From Pseudomonas sp. KBW05 (GTDB taxonomy: Bacteria > Pseudomonadota > Gammaproteobacteria > Pseudomonadales > Pseudomonadaceae): DNA of 64,000 nucleotides. Position numbers and translations under genes: made by a program. Location of the stretch: NCBI RefSeq assembly GCF_003852405.1, contig NZ_QAJM01000020.1:62001-126000 (forward strand). Direction: 5' to 3'. Of the stretch, positions 15,571-24,354 are shown piece by piece; the stretch's first letter is position 1; each line of letters starts with the position of its first letter. Under the pieces are notes generated by a model. That model saw nothing but the letters and a program-made list of their open reading frames with translations. It searched no databases and had not been told where the DNA came from.

Positions 15571-16146
15571 TCACTTCGGGTTTGCAAGCATGTTTTCTTT
15601 GGTTTCCTGGTCGATGATATTACGAAGCGTCTCGAAGAGAGGGGCGGCATCTGTGTATTTTTTGCCATAGGCAAGATTGAATTCGTAATCGAAGTCAGGT
15701 GGGTTCTTGCCCTGATTGTGCTGGAGCATTGTTTCCAGCTTGTCCAGCGCCTTGACGGCTACGGCCTCGGGCGACAAAGCACTTTCGTAGTCATCCCAAA
15801 GTGCCAATATCTCGGTCTTTAAAGATTCGTCCAGGGCTCTGGTCAAGAGTACGAGATCGCGTCTCTCTTGCTCACTCTTATCGGGGAAAGAATTTTTATT
15901 GACGGCGGGAATATCTCCGCTGATGGCCTCTCCCAAGTCGTGGACGAGACACATCTTGAGCATTTTCAACTTATCGAGTCCCGGCAGGTAATCGCTGAAG
16001 ACAACGGCCATCAGGCAAAGACGCCAGCTATGCTCCGCGGTGCTTTCTGTGCGCCCGGAAGAAGTGTGTGCGCTTCTGAGTACATCCTTGAGCTTTTCCG
16101 TCTCGCGTAGAAACTCGAGGCGCCCTTTGATTTTTTCGATGTCCAT
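15571..16146 (-). CDS. HD-domain phosphohydrolase (YfbR/COG1896-like 5'-deoxynucleotidase)
   Basis: A 191-residue protein starting at the ATG 16146 behind agaggtg. The HD signature is split: STAEHSWRLCLMAVVFS supplies the first metal His, MLKMCLVHDLGEAISGDIPA the HD pair plus the downstream D-x-P, and ALDKLETMLQHNQG the last Asp. This arrangement is typical of YfbR-type nucleotidases that remove phosphate from deoxynucleoside monophosphates. A role in phage defence by nucleotide depletion is known for some relatives but cannot be inferred here. It stands alone, with no close partner. Confidence 0.85.
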   Translation of the reverse strand: MDIEKIKGRLEFLRETEKLKDVLRSAHTSSGRTESTAEHSWRLCLMAVVFSDYLPGLDKLKMLKMCLVHDLGEAISGDIPAVNKNSFPDKSEQERRDLVLLTRALDESLKTEILALWDDYESALSPEAVAVKALDKLETMLQHNQGKNPPDFDYEFNLAYGKKYTDAAPLFETLRNIIDQETKENMLANPK

Positions 16147-16253
16147 GAACACCTCTAACTCATTCGGCGAGCAGAATATTGCTCACCTTGTTCAGGCCAG
16201 ACTAAATCTCAAGGCGCTCAGCGTCCACGCATAAAATATGCAGGACGACGCAG

Positions 16254-16853
16254 TCAGAGCGACTCAACCAGCCGTGCTGTTGTTCCGTCCGAAAGAGGGA
16301 TACGTGTCCAGCGACAAAGGCTTTGGCTAATCGGAACGATGGGCGAATCATTGTTACCTGTTAGAAATTCCAGTGCAGGTGGTGCGAAAGCTTCCCGCCA
16401 ACCCGATTTATCCAGGTCAACTTCCTTGCTAAGGATATTGGGTGTCGCGAAGCGCCATAGTGAGCGTCCCAACAGCTCGCTGACAGGCGTCGCGAACTGG
16501 GCTGCTCGCGAAGGTGAGCAGGCAAGCAAACGGTGCGTCAAATCGCAAATGAGATGAACGGGACGCGAGCTTTCACGCACCATTCGGCCAAGCGCTTGAT
16601 CTGCGGCTGTTGAAAGGCGAGCGGCCAATAATTTCTCAAGCGTTCTGTGTGCGAGGGGATCCAACGCCAGCGCGCCACTCTCCCAACGTGAGATGGTCGA
16701 TTGGGTGACGCTGAACAACTCCGCCGCATGAGACTGTTTGACCCGGTGTAACTGACGCCACCGCCTTAGCATGACGCCGGGCAAGGTGGGGTTTGGCCAT
16801 ATGTCAGACATTTCGGAATACGGAAAGTGGAAGGGCGAGCAAGTCTGATCCAT
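16254..16853 (-). CDS. XRE-type helix-turn-helix regulator
   Basis: About 199 residues. The HTH lies at residues ~25-75: MLRRWRQLHRVKQSHAAELF then SVTQSTISRWESGALALDPL, the classic Cro/CI-type scaffold with the Q-S-T-I-S-R-W-E recognition helix. The C-terminal ~120 residues resemble a PAS-like sensor segment (RPVHLICDLTHRLLACSPSR). The ATG 16853 is used; 16811 (MSDIWPNP) is a shorter alternative and neither has a strong RBS. It is divergent from the nucleotidyltransferase gene, so it may control it. Confidence 0.8.
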   Translation of the reverse strand: MDQTCSPFHFPYSEMSDIWPNPTLPGVMLRRWRQLHRVKQSHAAELFSVTQSTISRWESGALALDPLAHRTLEKLLAARLSTAADQALGRMVRESSRPVHLICDLTHRLLACSPSRAAQFATPVSELLGRSLWRFATPNILSKEVDLDKSGWREAFAPPALEFLTGNNDSPIVPISQSLCRWTRIPLSDGTTARLVESL

Positions 16854-17039
16854 GCGGTACACATCTGCAAATGGGCTGGGTAGATTAAAGCTGGATCGAT
16901 TTTGCGAAAGCTGTGTCTTCCCCTATGAACGACTGCTTCTGGCCGAAAGCAGCCGTCCACAAATCCGCCTCTCCAGCGAGAGGCATGCCCCATCGACCCT
17001 GTTAAAGTCCCTCCCTGAACACACTCAACGGACGGCTCC

Positions 17040-17816
17040 ATGGACCGACTCCACCCAAGTGGCATCGACGCCGACGGTTACATCCTCACCTTACCCAATG
17101 TCGAGGTGCAGCCACAGTTTCAGGATGTACTGGCAGACGTTTGCATGACGCTCACTCGGTCGCCCCCTCTGCTGGACGGCATTTACCTGTACGGCAGCGT
17201 CGCAAGAGGCGACGCCGTGCCCGCGGTTTCCGATCTGGACCTGACCCTCGTCCTGCAAAACCCTCCCGCATCGCAAGATCTGGAAATGCTGGAGACGAAA
17301 CGGCGCGCGCTGGAAAGTCGGCATACCGAAGTCATCAAGATCGATTTTGATATCGGTAGTCGAGCCGAAGTATTGGCGGCTGACAATCGATTGAGCTGGG
17401 GGTATTGGCTCAAGCATCACTGTCGTTGCATAGGGGGTAATGATCTGAGCAAACATTTCGATCGGTTCAAGCCATCGCGTGATATCGCCATTGCGGTAAA
17501 TGGTGACTTTGCATCCGTACTGACCCGGTATGCCGACCTAATCGAGCAGGCGCCGATACCGACGCAATCGCTGCGTTTGCAACGTGAAGCTTCGCGCAAA
17601 CTTATCCGGTCAACTCAAGTACTTCGTTCTGAGCAGGACTTGATGTGGCCGCAAACACTGGAAGAGCATGTCGAACTGTTTGTTCAGCATTTTCCGTGTA
17701 TGCGCATGCAGGCCTGCTTTTTCTTATCCCAGGCAAGGAATCCGGACGCCGGGCCAAAAGAATTTGCGGCTCATCTGCGTAGTTTTCTGATCTGGATGGC
17801 TTCAGAAACCGGTTAA
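17040..17816 (+). CDS. Nucleotidyltransferase-domain protein
   Basis: A 258-residue protein with the polymerase-beta-like signature IYLYGSVARGDAVPAVSDLD (Gly-Ser-x-Ala-Arg-Gly-Asp-Ala, then Asp-x-Asp as metal ligands) at residues ~47-70 and a third acidic strand VIKIDFDIG near residue 100. This is the MNT/aminoglycoside-nucleotidyltransferase fold, which transfers NMP to a small molecule, RNA or protein. The C-terminal half is helical (SLRLQREASRKLIRSTQVLR) and could be a substrate-binding lobe. It is not accompanied by a HEPN partner. The target is unknown. Confidence 0.82.
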   Translation: MDRLHPSGIDADGYILTLPNVEVQPQFQDVLADVCMTLTRSPPLLDGIYLYGSVARGDAVPAVSDLDLTLVLQNPPASQDLEMLETKRRALESRHTEVIKIDFDIGSRAEVLAADNRLSWGYWLKHHCRCIGGNDLSKHFDRFKPSRDIAIAVNGDFASVLTRYADLIEQAPIPTQSLRLQREASRKLIRSTQVLRSEQDLMWPQTLEEHVELFVQHFPCMRMQACFFLSQARNPDAGPKEFAAHLRSFLIWMASETG

Positions 17817-17833
17817 GTCCGTGGCAAAAAAGA

Positions 17834-17871
17834 GACATATTTATTTCACAAAAAATAAATAAGTTTGTCCC
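17834..17871. terminator. AT-rich palindrome between convergent genes, possible bidirectional terminator
   Basis: gacatatttattt faces aaataaataagtttgtc with an A-rich centre and T/A-rich flanks. It sits exactly between the stop codons of the nucleotidyltransferase and DMT transporter genes and resembles the element at 14872. Confidence 0.5.
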
Positions 17872-18776
17872 TACAAGCGTTTGAGTTCTTGCTTTGGCGT
17901 GCTCTTGCTGAGAACAAACCACACGGCTAAACAGATGAGGCCGCCGCCGTACAAATGCGCGGCCGAAAGACGTTCACCAAGGAACATCACACCCCACAGA
18001 ACGCCGAAGGGAGGGATAAGGAAGGTCACGGTCAACGAACGCACCGGCCCGATATCCGCGATCAAGCGGAAGTACAGGATGTAGGCACACGCAGTGCAGA
18101 TGAAACCCAACGCAACCAGTGCTATCCAAGCCTCTAGGTTACCCCAGCTCGCCGGTGGGGTTATGGCGGTTGAGACTCCGAAAAACGGTACGAGAAACAG
18201 TGTCGCGCCAATCTGACTGCCAAAAGCTACGAGTTTCGCGTCAAGCCCACCCTTGTCAGCTACCCATCGTTTCGTCAGAAATCCTGCTGCACCGTAGCAA
18301 CTGGTGGCGACTAAACATGCCAACGCGCCCATGACCACGTTCATTGAAAGTGTGACGGGGCCGGTGCTGGTCAGCAACGTAATGCCCATAAGCCCGATCA
18401 ACACGCCGACGCCTTTTTTCAGTGTCAACGAATCGCTGAAACACATCCAACCGATCAAGACGCCCATCATCGGTGTGGTCGCATTGAAAATTGCTGAATA
18501 GCCGGCAGGTAACAGCAGTGCCGCCACGCTATACATCAAAAATGGGATGCCCGAATTGATAACGCCCAATACCATGGTCTGCTGCAGCTTGCCTTTGAAG
18601 TCGGCCTTGGTTTTTAAAATGGCAAGAATGACGGCCAAGCCAATAGCGCCCAACAACACGCGAAAAAATGCAGTCGGCAATGCACCCACAACAGGCGCCG
18701 AGATGCGCATGAAGAGGAAACTGGCGCCCCAGATCGCCGCCAGAGCAAGTAGTCGAACATAATCGGATAATTTCAT
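17871..18776 (-). CDS. DMT superfamily transporter (EamA family)
   Basis: A 301-residue inner-membrane protein with ten hydrophobic segments arranged as two EamA repeats. Repeat 1 begins MKLSDYVRLLALAAIWGASF and repeat 2 near residue 150 (VVMGALACLVATSCYGAAGF). The conserved tail of the second repeat (LIPPFGVLWGVMFLGERLSA) carries the typical P-x-x-x-x-x-x-G-x-x-x-L-G-E pattern. DMT proteins export metabolites or drugs by proton exchange. Substrate unknown; no coupled gene. Confidence 0.9.
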   Translation of the reverse strand: MKLSDYVRLLALAAIWGASFLFMRISAPVVGALPTAFFRVLLGAIGLAVILAILKTKADFKGKLQQTMVLGVINSGIPFLMYSVAALLLPAGYSAIFNATTPMMGVLIGWMCFSDSLTLKKGVGVLIGLMGITLLTSTGPVTLSMNVVMGALACLVATSCYGAAGFLTKRWVADKGGLDAKLVAFGSQIGATLFLVPFFGVSTAITPPASWGNLEAWIALVALGFICTACAYILYFRLIADIGPVRSLTVTFLIPPFGVLWGVMFLGERLSAAHLYGGGLICLAVWFVLSKSTPKQELKRL

Positions 18777-19007
18777 GGGTTGCCTTCAGCGCCGTTCGTT
18801 AACTCAAAATGACTCGAGAATTGCAAAGCGAATGCCGGGCAATCCAAAAATGTATTGGAGTGGTTAAGGGGAAAAGGCCGGCTATACGGAAGTCATGGTG
18901 GACTCCTCTAAGTTTGGAGTCTCATCGTAAGGGGCTTCGAAATGTGCCCGCACTCCGATTCTTGCTGCCGAAAATGTTTGGGCGTTTGGGCATCACGCCT
19001 TTTGTGA

Positions 19008-19161
19008 TTAAACCAGCTGCCACCTATGCGGTAGCAACTGCTCGATGTCACTCGCCCGCTGCGTCGGCAGGCGCGTTAGAACATTCTTCAGATGTGCATA
19101 CGGATCATGCTCATTGAGCCGCGCAGACTGGATCAAACTCATGATCGGCGCCGCCCGTTCG
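19008..19161 (-). pseudogene. IS66-family transposase remnant (C-terminal end)
   Basis: The reverse strand encodes ERAAPIMSLIQSARLNEHDP, then YAHLKNVLTRLPTQRASDIE, then QLLPHRWQ and a stop at 19008. This is the C-terminal tail of IS66-type transposases (TnpC). Nothing of the catalytic region remains upstream, because the homology breaks off just before the TetR gene. The whole 18777-19194 gap holds only this relic; nothing else was recognised in it apart from a small hairpin (gactcc...ggagtc) at ~18901-18922. Confidence 0.8.
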
Positions 19162-19194
19162 TGGTGCGCATGATCATGCAGGGGCGAGCAGGAG

Positions 19195-19806
19195 TTATCG
19201 AGCCTCGCTCATCATCACCAACGCCCCCACCACCAACGCCTCCATCCCCCGCGCCAACTCCACCTCCATCTCCGCCTCTTCAGCGGCACGAGAGGTCTCC
19301 ACCACCGGCTCCCGCTGCGTCACCGTATACACCGTGTCCGCCACCGCCATGCAGTGAAACGCCACCGTCGCCAGCAGCCAGCGCGCCTGTTCCTTGCTCA
19401 CCCCAAACCCCTGCGCAATCAACGCCTGATGCCCATCAATCTTGGCCAGCATCGGTGCGGTCGCGGCCGCGCGGCGGATTACGTAGGGGGTCAGCCCGGG
19501 GTGGGATTTGACGAATTCGCGTACAGAGGTGGCGAACACGATCAGGTAGTCCTTCAACCCGCCGTCGGCATCGCCGCAGTCCTGGGGGATCTGCCAGCGG
19601 GTGAAGATTTCTTCGGCAACCATGGCCTTGAGCGCTTCGAGGTTGGCCACGTGTTTGTACAGCGCCATATGGCTGACCCCCAACGCCGCAGCCAGCCCGA
19701 CGAAGGTGATGTTGGGCAGGCCCATCTCGATGCCGGCGTCGACGATGCGTTCGCGGGTGATGCTCGGCGGGCGGCCGCGGGTGGCGGGTTTTTTTGCGGG
19801 TTCCAT
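19195..19806 (-). CDS. TetR family transcriptional regulator
   Basis: A 203-residue repressor. The N-terminal HTH is RERIVDAGIEMGLPNITFVG, then LAAALGVSHMALYKHVANLE, the standard TetR DNA-binding domain with the ALYKH recognition helix at residues ~45-55. The C-terminal all-helical part is the ligand/dimer domain. The gene is divergent from the siderophore-transport operon at 19923, and a palindrome at 19864-19886 in the shared promoter region is a plausible operator. The ligand could be a siderophore or its complex; that is inference. Confidence 0.9.
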   Translation of the reverse strand: MEPAKKPATRGRPPSITRERIVDAGIEMGLPNITFVGLAAALGVSHMALYKHVANLEALKAMVAEEIFTRWQIPQDCGDADGGLKDYLIVFATSVREFVKSHPGLTPYVIRRAAATAPMLAKIDGHQALIAQGFGVSKEQARWLLATVAFHCMAVADTVYTVTQREPVVETSRAAEEAEMEVELARGMEALVVGALVMMSEAR

Positions 19807-19863
19807 GGGTATTCCTTAATCGCTGAACACAAGGTTGTAGCTGTCTTGTCGGCTTTGCGCAAA

Positions 19864-19886
19864 TTAGTTTATAGTCATGCAACTAA
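19864..19886. promoter_or_regulatory. Candidate TetR operator palindrome
   Basis: ttagtt and aactaa form a perfect 6-base inverted repeat spaced by 11 bases, placed between the divergent TetR gene and the siderophore ABC operon, about 60 bases from each start codon. Confidence 0.5.
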
Positions 19887-19888
19887 AT

Positions 19889-19904
19889 ATGATTCTGATT
19901 CTCA
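19889..19904. promoter_or_regulatory. Weak Fur-box-like site
   Basis: Two direct gattct hexamers (atgattctgattctca) resemble the repeated GATAAT-type units of Pseudomonas Fur boxes. The site lies ~20 bases upstream of the first siderophore-transport gene and overlaps its probable promoter. The match is partial. Confidence 0.4.
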
Positions 19905-19922
19905 AACGGACTTTTTCTGTCA

Positions 19923-21701
19923 ATGGACTCTCCTGAAGCGGCTTCGGCCAACCCTCAAGTCGCAGGCACCCTAAGCCGGATTCTGACGCCTATCCGTGGG
20001 CGTCTTTGCATAGCCGCCGGGCTGGCCGCTGTCGGCGCCATGCTCACGCTGGTACCGCTGGCGGCCATCGCCCATATCGCCGCACGTGTACTCGGCGCTG
20101 GCGGTCAGCTGTCGAGCGAAGTGTGGTGGGTTGTTGGCCTTAGCGCTGTCAGCCTTTTCGCGGGGATGGCGTTGATATTCGCTGCTGAGCTGCTTGCGCA
20201 CTTGGCTGACAATCGCCTCACTCACCACTTGCGCCGCGCGATCACCCAGCGCTTGAGCTGTGTGCCGCTGGGTTGGTTCAGCAGCCGGGCCTCGGGCGAA
20301 GTGAAACGGGCGATGCAGGACGATATCAATACGCTGCACAGCCTCACCGCGCACTTCTACACCACCGCTGGCCGCGCGGGCGGGGCGGTGTTGGTGTCGG
20401 CGGTCTACCTGTTTGTCATGGACTGGCGCCTGGCGCTGGTGGCGCTGCTGCCGTTTGCCGGGTATTTCCTGTTTTTCTCGCGGGCCATGCGCGCCAGCGG
20501 CGCGAGTATGCAGGAATTTGTCAGCGCGATGGCGCGCATCGACAACGCGGTGGTGGAGTTCGTCAATGGCATTCCGGTGGTCAAGGCGTTCGGCGCCAGC
20601 GGCAAGGCGCATGGGGCTTATCGCAGCGCCATCGATACGTTCGCCACGACCTTTATCGACTTCACCCGCCCGCTGGTGGCGTCGATGGCAAATGCCAATG
20701 CGATGATCGCGCCGGTCACCGTGCTCGGTGTGGTGCTGGCAGCCGGTACGCTGTTTGTTGGCCTGGGCTGGATCGCGCCCGTGGACGTGCTGCCCTTCGT
20801 ACTGGTGGCGCCGGGTCTGAGCGCGCCGTTGCTGCTGTTGCACTACATCACCCACGATTTGAACAACGCCACCGGCGCCGCGCAGCGCGTGCAGCGCTTG
20901 CTGGACACACCGACGCTGACGCAAGAGGCCGTGCAATTGCCCAGCGGCAACACGATCTGTTTTGAGCAGGTCGGCTATGCCTATGAAGGCGACTATGCGG
21001 TGCTCAGCGATATCAATTTCACCCTGCAACCGGGCACGACCACGGCCATCGTCGGTTTGTCCGGTGCCGGCAAGTCAACGCTGGCGCGCCTGCTGCTGCG
21101 GTTTTTCGATCCCAGCAGCGGGCGCATCACCCTCGGCGGCGCCGACCTGCGCCACCTCGACACGCCGCTGTTGTATCAGCGCATCGGGTTTGTGCTGCAA
21201 GAGGTGCGCCTGATCAACGCCAGCGTGCGCGACAACATCGCCCTCGGCCAACCCACCGCGACCCAACTAGACATTGAACAAGCCGCGCGCACGGCGAACA
21301 TCCACGACCGCATCCTGCGCCTGCCACGTGGTTACGACTCGGTGATCGGTGAAGACGCCCAGCTCTCCGGCGGCGAACAACAGCGCCTCAGCATCGCCCG
21401 TGCAGTGCTGCTGGACCCGCCCGTGCTGGTACTCGACGAGGCCACCGCCGCCGCCGATGCCGACAACGAAGTGGCGATCCAGCAAGCCCTGTCGCGCTTC
21501 GCCCAGGGCCGCACGCTGCTGGTCATCGCCCATCGGCTCGACACGGTGATGCATGCCGACCAGATCCTCTTTATCCACGACGGCACTCTGCACGAGCAGG
21601 GCCGTCACGCCGACCTGCTGGCCCACGGCGGGCTCTACGCGCGGTTATGGCAATTGGGCGATTACGCCCGCAGCGAACCACAGGCGGTGCAACCATGCTG
21701 A
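19923..21701 (+). CDS. ABC transporter, fused permease-ATPase (YbtP/IrtA-like), siderophore operon
   Basis: A 592-residue half-transporter. Residues ~20-300 hold six membrane helices of the exporter fold. The ATPase follows: Walker A GLSGAGKSTLARLLL, Q-loop FVLQEVRL, signature LSGGEQQRLSIARAVLL, Walker B VLVLDEATAAAD and switch His (VIAHRLDT). It overlaps the next, similar gene by 7 bases; the pair should form a heterodimer. Paired half-transporters ahead of siderophore-uptake genes are known from Yersinia YbtPQ and mycobacterial IrtAB, which carry iron-siderophores across the inner membrane despite their exporter fold. Export of a siderophore is the alternative. Confidence 0.9.
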   Translation: MDSPEAASANPQVAGTLSRILTPIRGRLCIAAGLAAVGAMLTLVPLAAIAHIAARVLGAGGQLSSEVWWVVGLSAVSLFAGMALIFAAELLAHLADNRLTHHLRRAITQRLSCVPLGWFSSRASGEVKRAMQDDINTLHSLTAHFYTTAGRAGGAVLVSAVYLFVMDWRLALVALLPFAGYFLFFSRAMRASGASMQEFVSAMARIDNAVVEFVNGIPVVKAFGASGKAHGAYRSAIDTFATTFIDFTRPLVASMANANAMIAPVTVLGVVLAAGTLFVGLGWIAPVDVLPFVLVAPGLSAPLLLLHYITHDLNNATGAAQRVQRLLDTPTLTQEAVQLPSGNTICFEQVGYAYEGDYAVLSDINFTLQPGTTTAIVGLSGAGKSTLARLLLRFFDPSSGRITLGGADLRHLDTPLLYQRIGFVLQEVRLINASVRDNIALGQPTATQLDIEQAARTANIHDRILRLPRGYDSVIGEDAQLSGGEQQRLSIARAVLLDPPVLVLDEATAAADADNEVAIQQALSRFAQGRTLLVIAHRLDTVMHADQILFIHDGTLHEQGRHADLLAHGGLYARLWQLGDYARSEPQAVQPC

Positions 21702-23422
21702 AGACTTTTGTGCGCCTGCTCGGTGAAGACGCGCCCACGCTGCGCCGCTATGCCGTGATGGCGGTGTTTTACGGCATGCTCAGCGGGTTGACCTTGCTCA
21801 CGCTGGTGCCGGTGCTCAGCCACTTGTTGGCCGGGGATGCAGTGGAGGCTGGGCGTTGGTTGGTCGCGCTGCTGGTCGGCGTGATGGCCTGCGCGCTGTG
21901 GCGCCGCGCACTCGACAAGGCCGGTGTGGCCGTTGGCGTGGCGGTGCTGCAAGGCGCGCGGCAACGCCTCGGCGATCACGTGGCGCGCCTGCCGGTGGGC
22001 TGGTTCAGCGCACAAAACAGTGCACGGCTCGGCCATCTCATCACCCAGGGCATGATGGCGGTGGCGCAGTTGCCGGCGCATGTCTTCACCCCGGTAATCA
22101 GCGGCGCGGTGACGCCGTTGGTGCTGGTTGCCGCACTGTTTACGTTGCACTGGCCGCTGGGCGTGTTGGCGTTGCTGGCGCTGCCGGTGTTGGTGGGCGT
22201 GATGCTGCTCACCGCGCGCCTCGGCCACAGTGCCGACAGCACCTATCAGCAGCACTTCGCCCAGACCAGCCAGCGCATGGTCGAGTTTGCCCAGGCCCAG
22301 TCGGTATTGCGCGCGTTTAATGGCAGCGGCGGCGCTACGCGTTTGCTGGACCAGGCCATCGACCAGCAGCGCCAGTCCGGCCAGCGTTTGATTTATCGCT
22401 CGTCATTGTCGGCGGTGCTCAATGCCTGGGCGGTGCAAGGAATCTTCTGCGCGCTGCTGGTGGCCGTCGCGCTGTGGTGCGACGCGCTGGAGGCCCACGA
22501 GGCAATTGCCGCCTGCGTGACCTTGGTATTGGTGTGTCGTTACATCGAACCGTTGTTGGAAGTCGCCAGTTATGGCGAGATCCTGCGCAGTGCCAACGCC
22601 CAGCTTGACGCGGTGCACAGCATTCTGGCCGAACAGCCATTACCGGTCGCCGCGCAAGCGAAAATGCCAACGGACAGTTCGGTGGAATTGCGCAGCGTCA
22701 GCTTTCGTTATGCCTCTGGCGAACCCCAGGTGCTGCGCGGCGTGAGCCTGCGCATCGAATCGGGCAGCATGACCGCGCTGATCGGCGCGTCGGGCTCGGG
22801 CAAGACCACGCTGGTGCGGCTGCTGGCGCGCTTCTTCGATGCAAGCCGGGGCCAGGTGTTGATCGGTGGTGTGGATGTGCGCGAGATGTCCGATGCGGCG
22901 CTGGCCGCGCAGATCAGTCAGATTTTCCAGGACACCTACCTGTTCCAGGGCAGCATTGCCGACAACATCCGCCTCGGTAAACCGGACGCCAGCCTGGCCG
23001 AGATTGCCGCTGTGGCGCAGCAAGCCGGCGTGGCCGAGATCATTGCGCGTTTGCCCCAGGGCCTGCACACGCCGGTGGGCGAGGGCGGGGCGCGGTTGTC
23101 GGGGGGCGAGCGCCAACGCATCGCCATTGCCCGCGCGTTGCTCAAGGACGCGCCGATCTTGCTGGTGGACGAAGCCACCGCCGCCCTCGATACCTACAAC
23201 CAGGCCGCCATCGCCGAGGCGCTGGCCAGGCTGCGCGGGCGCTGCACATTGATTGTGATCGCACACCAGTTGTCGACGGTGGCCATGGCCGATCAGATTC
23301 TGGTGCTGGATGATGGTGAGATCGTCGAGCAGGGCACGCCTTTGACCTTGGCGGCCAGTGGTGGGCGGTACGCGCAGTTCCTCGCCCAGCGCCGGGCGGC
23401 CCGTGGTTGGCGGATTGCATGA
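21695..23422 (+). CDS. ABC transporter, fused permease-ATPase (YbtQ/IrtB-like), siderophore operon
   Basis: A 575-residue partner of the preceding gene; the ATG at 21695 lies inside the end of that gene. The N-terminal half is hydrophobic (six helices). The ATPase shows Walker A IGASGSGKTTLVRLL, signature LSGGERQRIAIARALL, Walker B ILLVDEATAALD and switch His (IAHQLST). Walker, signature and switch motifs are complete in both subunits, so both nucleotide sites could work. The stop overlaps the start of the first FecCD permease (ATGA), tying it to iron uptake. Confidence 0.9.
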   Translation: MLKTFVRLLGEDAPTLRRYAVMAVFYGMLSGLTLLTLVPVLSHLLAGDAVEAGRWLVALLVGVMACALWRRALDKAGVAVGVAVLQGARQRLGDHVARLPVGWFSAQNSARLGHLITQGMMAVAQLPAHVFTPVISGAVTPLVLVAALFTLHWPLGVLALLALPVLVGVMLLTARLGHSADSTYQQHFAQTSQRMVEFAQAQSVLRAFNGSGGATRLLDQAIDQQRQSGQRLIYRSSLSAVLNAWAVQGIFCALLVAVALWCDALEAHEAIAACVTLVLVCRYIEPLLEVASYGEILRSANAQLDAVHSILAEQPLPVAAQAKMPTDSSVELRSVSFRYASGEPQVLRGVSLRIESGSMTALIGASGSGKTTLVRLLARFFDASRGQVLIGGVDVREMSDAALAAQISQIFQDTYLFQGSIADNIRLGKPDASLAEIAAVAQQAGVAEIIARLPQGLHTPVGEGGARLSGGERQRIAIARALLKDAPILLVDEATAALDTYNQAAIAEALARLRGRCTLIVIAHQLSTVAMADQILVLDDGEIVEQGTPLTLAASGGRYAQFLAQRRAARGWRIA

Positions 23423-24354
23423 TGCGGCTAGTGGGCTGTGGCGTGTTGCTGGTGCTGTGCGGTGTGTCGCTGCTGGTTGGCGCCCGTGAGATCGACCTGT
23501 TGGCATTCGACGGCGACGCGTGGCTGACACTGACGGCCAGCCGCCTGCCGCGCCTGGCCGCGCTGGTGTTGACCGGCGTCGGCTTGGCGGTGTGCGGGGT
23601 GATCTTGCAGCACATCCTGCGCAACAAGTTCGTGGAGCCGGGCACCACCGGCGGCCTGGACGCGGCCAAGCTCGGCATCCTCGTTTCGCTGGGCGTGGCG
23701 CCGGCGGCCAACGCGAGCGTGCGCATGCTGTTTGCGCTGCTGTGTTGCTTTGCGGCGAGCCTGGTGTTCCTGGCGATCATCCGGCGCCTGCGTTTTCACC
23801 ACACCTTGCTGGTGCCGGTGATCGGCCTGATGTACGGCGGCGTGCTCAGTGCCATCGCCGATTTTTATGCGTACCGCCACAATATCCTGCAAAGCATGCA
23901 GGGCTGGCTGCTGGGGGATTTTTCCAAGGTGGTGCAGGGCAACTACGAGATCATTTACCTGATCCTGCCCATCGTCGCGTTGGCTTACCTGTATGCGCAG
24001 CGCTTCACCGTGATGGGCATGGGCGAGGGCATGGCCACCAGCCTGGGCCTGAACTACGCGGCCACGGCGGCGCTGGGCCTGTTGCTGGTGGCCGTGACCG
24101 TGGCGGCGACGGTGATCACCATCGGTTCGATCCCCTTTGTCGGGTTGGTGATTCCCAATCTGGTGGCCTTGTACTACGGCGAAAACCTCAGCCGCACGCT
24201 GCCCATCGTCGCCCTCGGCGGTGCTGTGCTGTTGTTGGTCTGCGACATTCTCGGGCGCTTGCTGATCTTCCCGTTCGAAGTGCCGATTGGCCTCACTGCC
24301 GGCATCGTCGGCGGCGGCTTGTTCCTCGGGTTGATTGTCTGGAGGCAGCGATGA
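23419..24354 (+). CDS. FecCD-type siderophore ABC permease (FatD/CeuB/VctD-like)
   Basis: A 311-residue inner-membrane permease with about nine to ten helices. The family landmarks are SRLPRLAALVLTGVGLAVCG near the N-terminus, HILRNKFVEPGTTGGLDAAK, and the coupling loop GSIPFVGLVIPNLVALYYGE, where FecCD proteins contact the ATPase. The loop sequence and the start of the protein look like the FatD/CeuB branch that carries catecholate or citrate-like siderophores. The start ATG overlaps the previous stop (ATGA); the downstream permease overlaps likewise. Confidence 0.88.
   Translation: MMRLVGCGVLLVLCGVSLLVGAREIDLLAFDGDAWLTLTASRLPRLAALVLTGVGLAVCGVILQHILRNKFVEPGTTGGLDAAKLGILVSLGVAPAANASVRMLFALLCCFAASLVFLAIIRRLRFHHTLLVPVIGLMYGGVLSAIADFYAYRHNILQSMQGWLLGDFSKVVQGNYEIIYLILPIVALAYLYAQRFTVMGMGEGMATSLGLNYAATAALGLLLVAVTVAATVITIGSIPFVGLVIPNLVALYYGENLSRTLPIVALGGAVLLLVCDILGRLLIFPFEVPIGLTAGIVGGGLFLGLIVWRQR

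Noticed and set aside
23520-24350. Upstream extension of the second FecCD permease to 587 codons
   Set aside because: It lies inside the first permease gene in another phase and gives low-complexity sequence; the overlapping ATG at 24351 is the start.
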